From: Dokdonia sinensis
GTDB taxonomy: Bacteria; Bacteroidota; Bacteroidia; Flavobacteriales; Flavobacteriaceae
Length of the DNA stretch: 64,000 nt
Assembly (NCBI RefSeq): GCF_003688895.1
Contig: NZ_REFV01000002.1
Coordinates: 62,001-126,000 of the forward strand
Direction of reading: 5' to 3'
This document shows, piece after piece, positions 63,130 through 64,000 of this stretch. A program made the translations under genes and the position numbers. The notes below the pieces were generated by a model. It worked only from the letters and a program-made list of their open reading frames with translations. It was not told the DNA's origin and made no database searches. Each line of letters begins with the position of its first letter. Position 1 is the first letter of the stretch.

Positions 63130-64000
63130 ATGTCAGAAAATGAACTTTTAACCCTCTTAACTTTGCAACATACGCCTAATCTGGGTGACGGAACCATTAA
63201 AAAGTTCATTAATATTTTTGGGAGTGCAGAAGAGGTCCTTCGGCAAAAGAAAAGTACGTTGTTAAAAATTGACGGCGTAGGGGAGCATAAATTAAGTGCT
63301 TTTGGTAAGGAGGAGTATTACGCTTTCGCGAAAGCGGAATTACAATACATACACGACAATAACATCCAGTACGCCACATACACAGATCCACATTACCCAC
63401 AGAAACTAAAGCATTGCATAGATGGGCCGATACTACTCTTCTCTCGTGGAAATATAGACTGGAACAACCCGCGTATCATTAGTATCGTGGGGACGCGTAA
63501 GATTACCACCTATGGAACTGCATTTTTAGAAAAACTCATTGCAGACATCGCACCGCTTAATCCGCTTATAATCTCTGGATTTGCTTATGGTGTGGACATC
63601 ACAGCCCATAAAGCGTGCGTCGAGCACGGAGTTCAAAACGTAGGAGTACTTGCCCACGGCCTGAATCAAATCTATCCCAAAGTACATTCAAAATACACCA
63701 AAGCCGTAGAAGCAAACGGCGGTTTTGTTACAGATTTTTGGAGTAGTGACAGTTTTGTGCATACTAACTTCTTGCAACGCAACCGTATTATCGCGGGACT
63801 GAGCGAAGCCACAATTGTCATAGAATCTGCTGCCAAGGGCGGTTCTCTTGTGACCGCTGAATTTGCAAATGGGTACAACCGTGACGTCTTTGCCGTTCCT
63901 GGTCGTGCAGATGACAAACAAAGTCTGGGTTGCAATAATCTTATTAAGCAGCAAAAGGCACACTTGATGACCAGCGCAGCAGACTTGCTATATATTTTAA
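63130..64000 (+). CDS. dprA: DNA processing protein DprA (cut by window edge)
   Basis: 290 complete codons from the ATG at 63130, open to the window edge. A helix-hairpin-helix-like N-terminal region (FINIFGSAEEVLRQKKSTLLKIDGVGEHKL) precedes the Rossmann-like DprA/Smf domain (ISIVGTRKITTYGTAFL; ISGFAYGVDITAHKACVEHG; VGVLAHGLNQIYP; KGGSLVTAEFANGYNRDVFAVPG). DprA loads RecA on imported single strands. A palindrome copy encodes AFAKA in the N-terminal part. Confidence 0.95.
   Translation, partial: MSENELLTLLTLQHTPNLGDGTIKKFINIFGSAEEVLRQKKSTLLKIDGVGEHKLSAFGKEEYYAFAKAELQYIHDNNIQYATYTDPHYPQKLKHCIDGPILLFSRGNIDWNNPRIISIVGTRKITTYGTAFLEKLIADIAPLNPLIISGFAYGVDITAHKACVEHGVQNVGVLAHGLNQIYPKVHSKYTKAVEANGGFVTDFWSSDSFVHTNFLQRNRIIAGLSEATIVIESAAKGGSLVTAEFANGYNRDVFAVPGRADDKQSLGCNNLIKQQKAHLMTSAADLLYIL
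63321..63336. repeat. Iterated palindrome in dprA
   Basis: CGCTTTCGCGAAAGCG, AFAKA frame (YYAFAKAELQY), followed by GAATTA as in three other intragenic copies. Confidence 0.97.

Noticed and set aside
795-63336. The iterated palindrome as a Chi-like recombination hotspot for AddAB
   Set aside because: Chi sites act in one orientation, and a perfect palindrome has no direction; not excluded but not the leading idea.

Overview
The window is an ordinary-looking chromosomal segment of a marine member of the Flavobacteriaceae, most like Dokdonia or close relatives. That placement is inferred from gene content and order: the purN-acpP-fabF-rnc-IPExxxVDY-pyk block, the addA-kbl-ompA-addB block, DUF4292/EnvC, a T9SS sorting domain, carotenoid lycopene cyclase and SbtA/SulP bicarbonate uptake. 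Promoters fit the Bacteroidetes pattern (TTG, then TAnnTTTG), Shine-Dalgarno sites are absent, and several starts are GTG or TTG. No rRNA, tRNA, CRISPR array or intact transposase was seen.

Layout. 1-449 is the start of a PAS sensor kinase (cut by the window edge). 576-3420 (-) is a RimB-RimK-deacylase-formyl-THF ligase operon. 3526-7551 (+) is uvrC plus an outer-membrane patatin. 7662-8447 is an SH3-domain lipoprotein. 8519-14510 (-) is pyk, IPExxxVDY, a CHASE-like histidine kinase, rnc, fabF and acpP. 14686-15990 (+) is purN and RNase H. 15991-17271 (-) holds two tandem secreted paralogues. 17586-20461 (+) is a PfkB kinase and an amidophosphoribosyltransferase. 21173-29628 (+) holds envelope genes, dut, a broken GIY-YIG gene, a nucleotidyltransferase, a TPR protein, DUF4292 and EnvC. 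29795-34674 contains an HD hydrolase, bacilliredoxin, DjlA-like protein, crtY and a flavin disulfide reductase. 34935-39721 (+) is mfd and three envelope genes. 39772-45461 is a YitT protein, an inorganic-carbon uptake cluster and a LysR regulator. 45539-46147 is sod. 46583-56817 (+) is a Kelch lipoprotein, addA, kbl, ompA and addB. 56869-63028 (-) is a stop-interrupted T9SS cargo gene, a DksA-like gene, ileS and a SPOR protein. 63130-64000 is partial dprA.

The most unusual signal is a highly iterated perfect palindrome, GCTTTCGCGAAAGC. It occurs exactly 18 times, plus one 12-mer and several near copies. Seven exact copies are intergenic, and two of these sit just upstream of the uvrC and mfd promoters. 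Eleven are in frame inside genes, where they encode AFAKA, LSRK or FRES, in two cases inside signal peptides. Two longer composite versions carry the same arms split by a 23-nt insert and lie in opposite orientations, so the motif looks like a family of miniature elements rather than only a protein-binding site. A second repeat family (TTCCTGCG-type hairpins) flanks a stop-interrupted small GIY-YIG nuclease gene, and a third (33-bp direct repeats with an inverted partner) fills the gap at 20.6 kb.

Functionally the window combines housekeeping (fatty acid and purine synthesis, glycolysis, isoleucyl-tRNA), DNA repair and uptake (uvrC, mfd, addAB, dprA), cell-envelope work and photic-zone traits (carotenoid, bicarbonate uptake).
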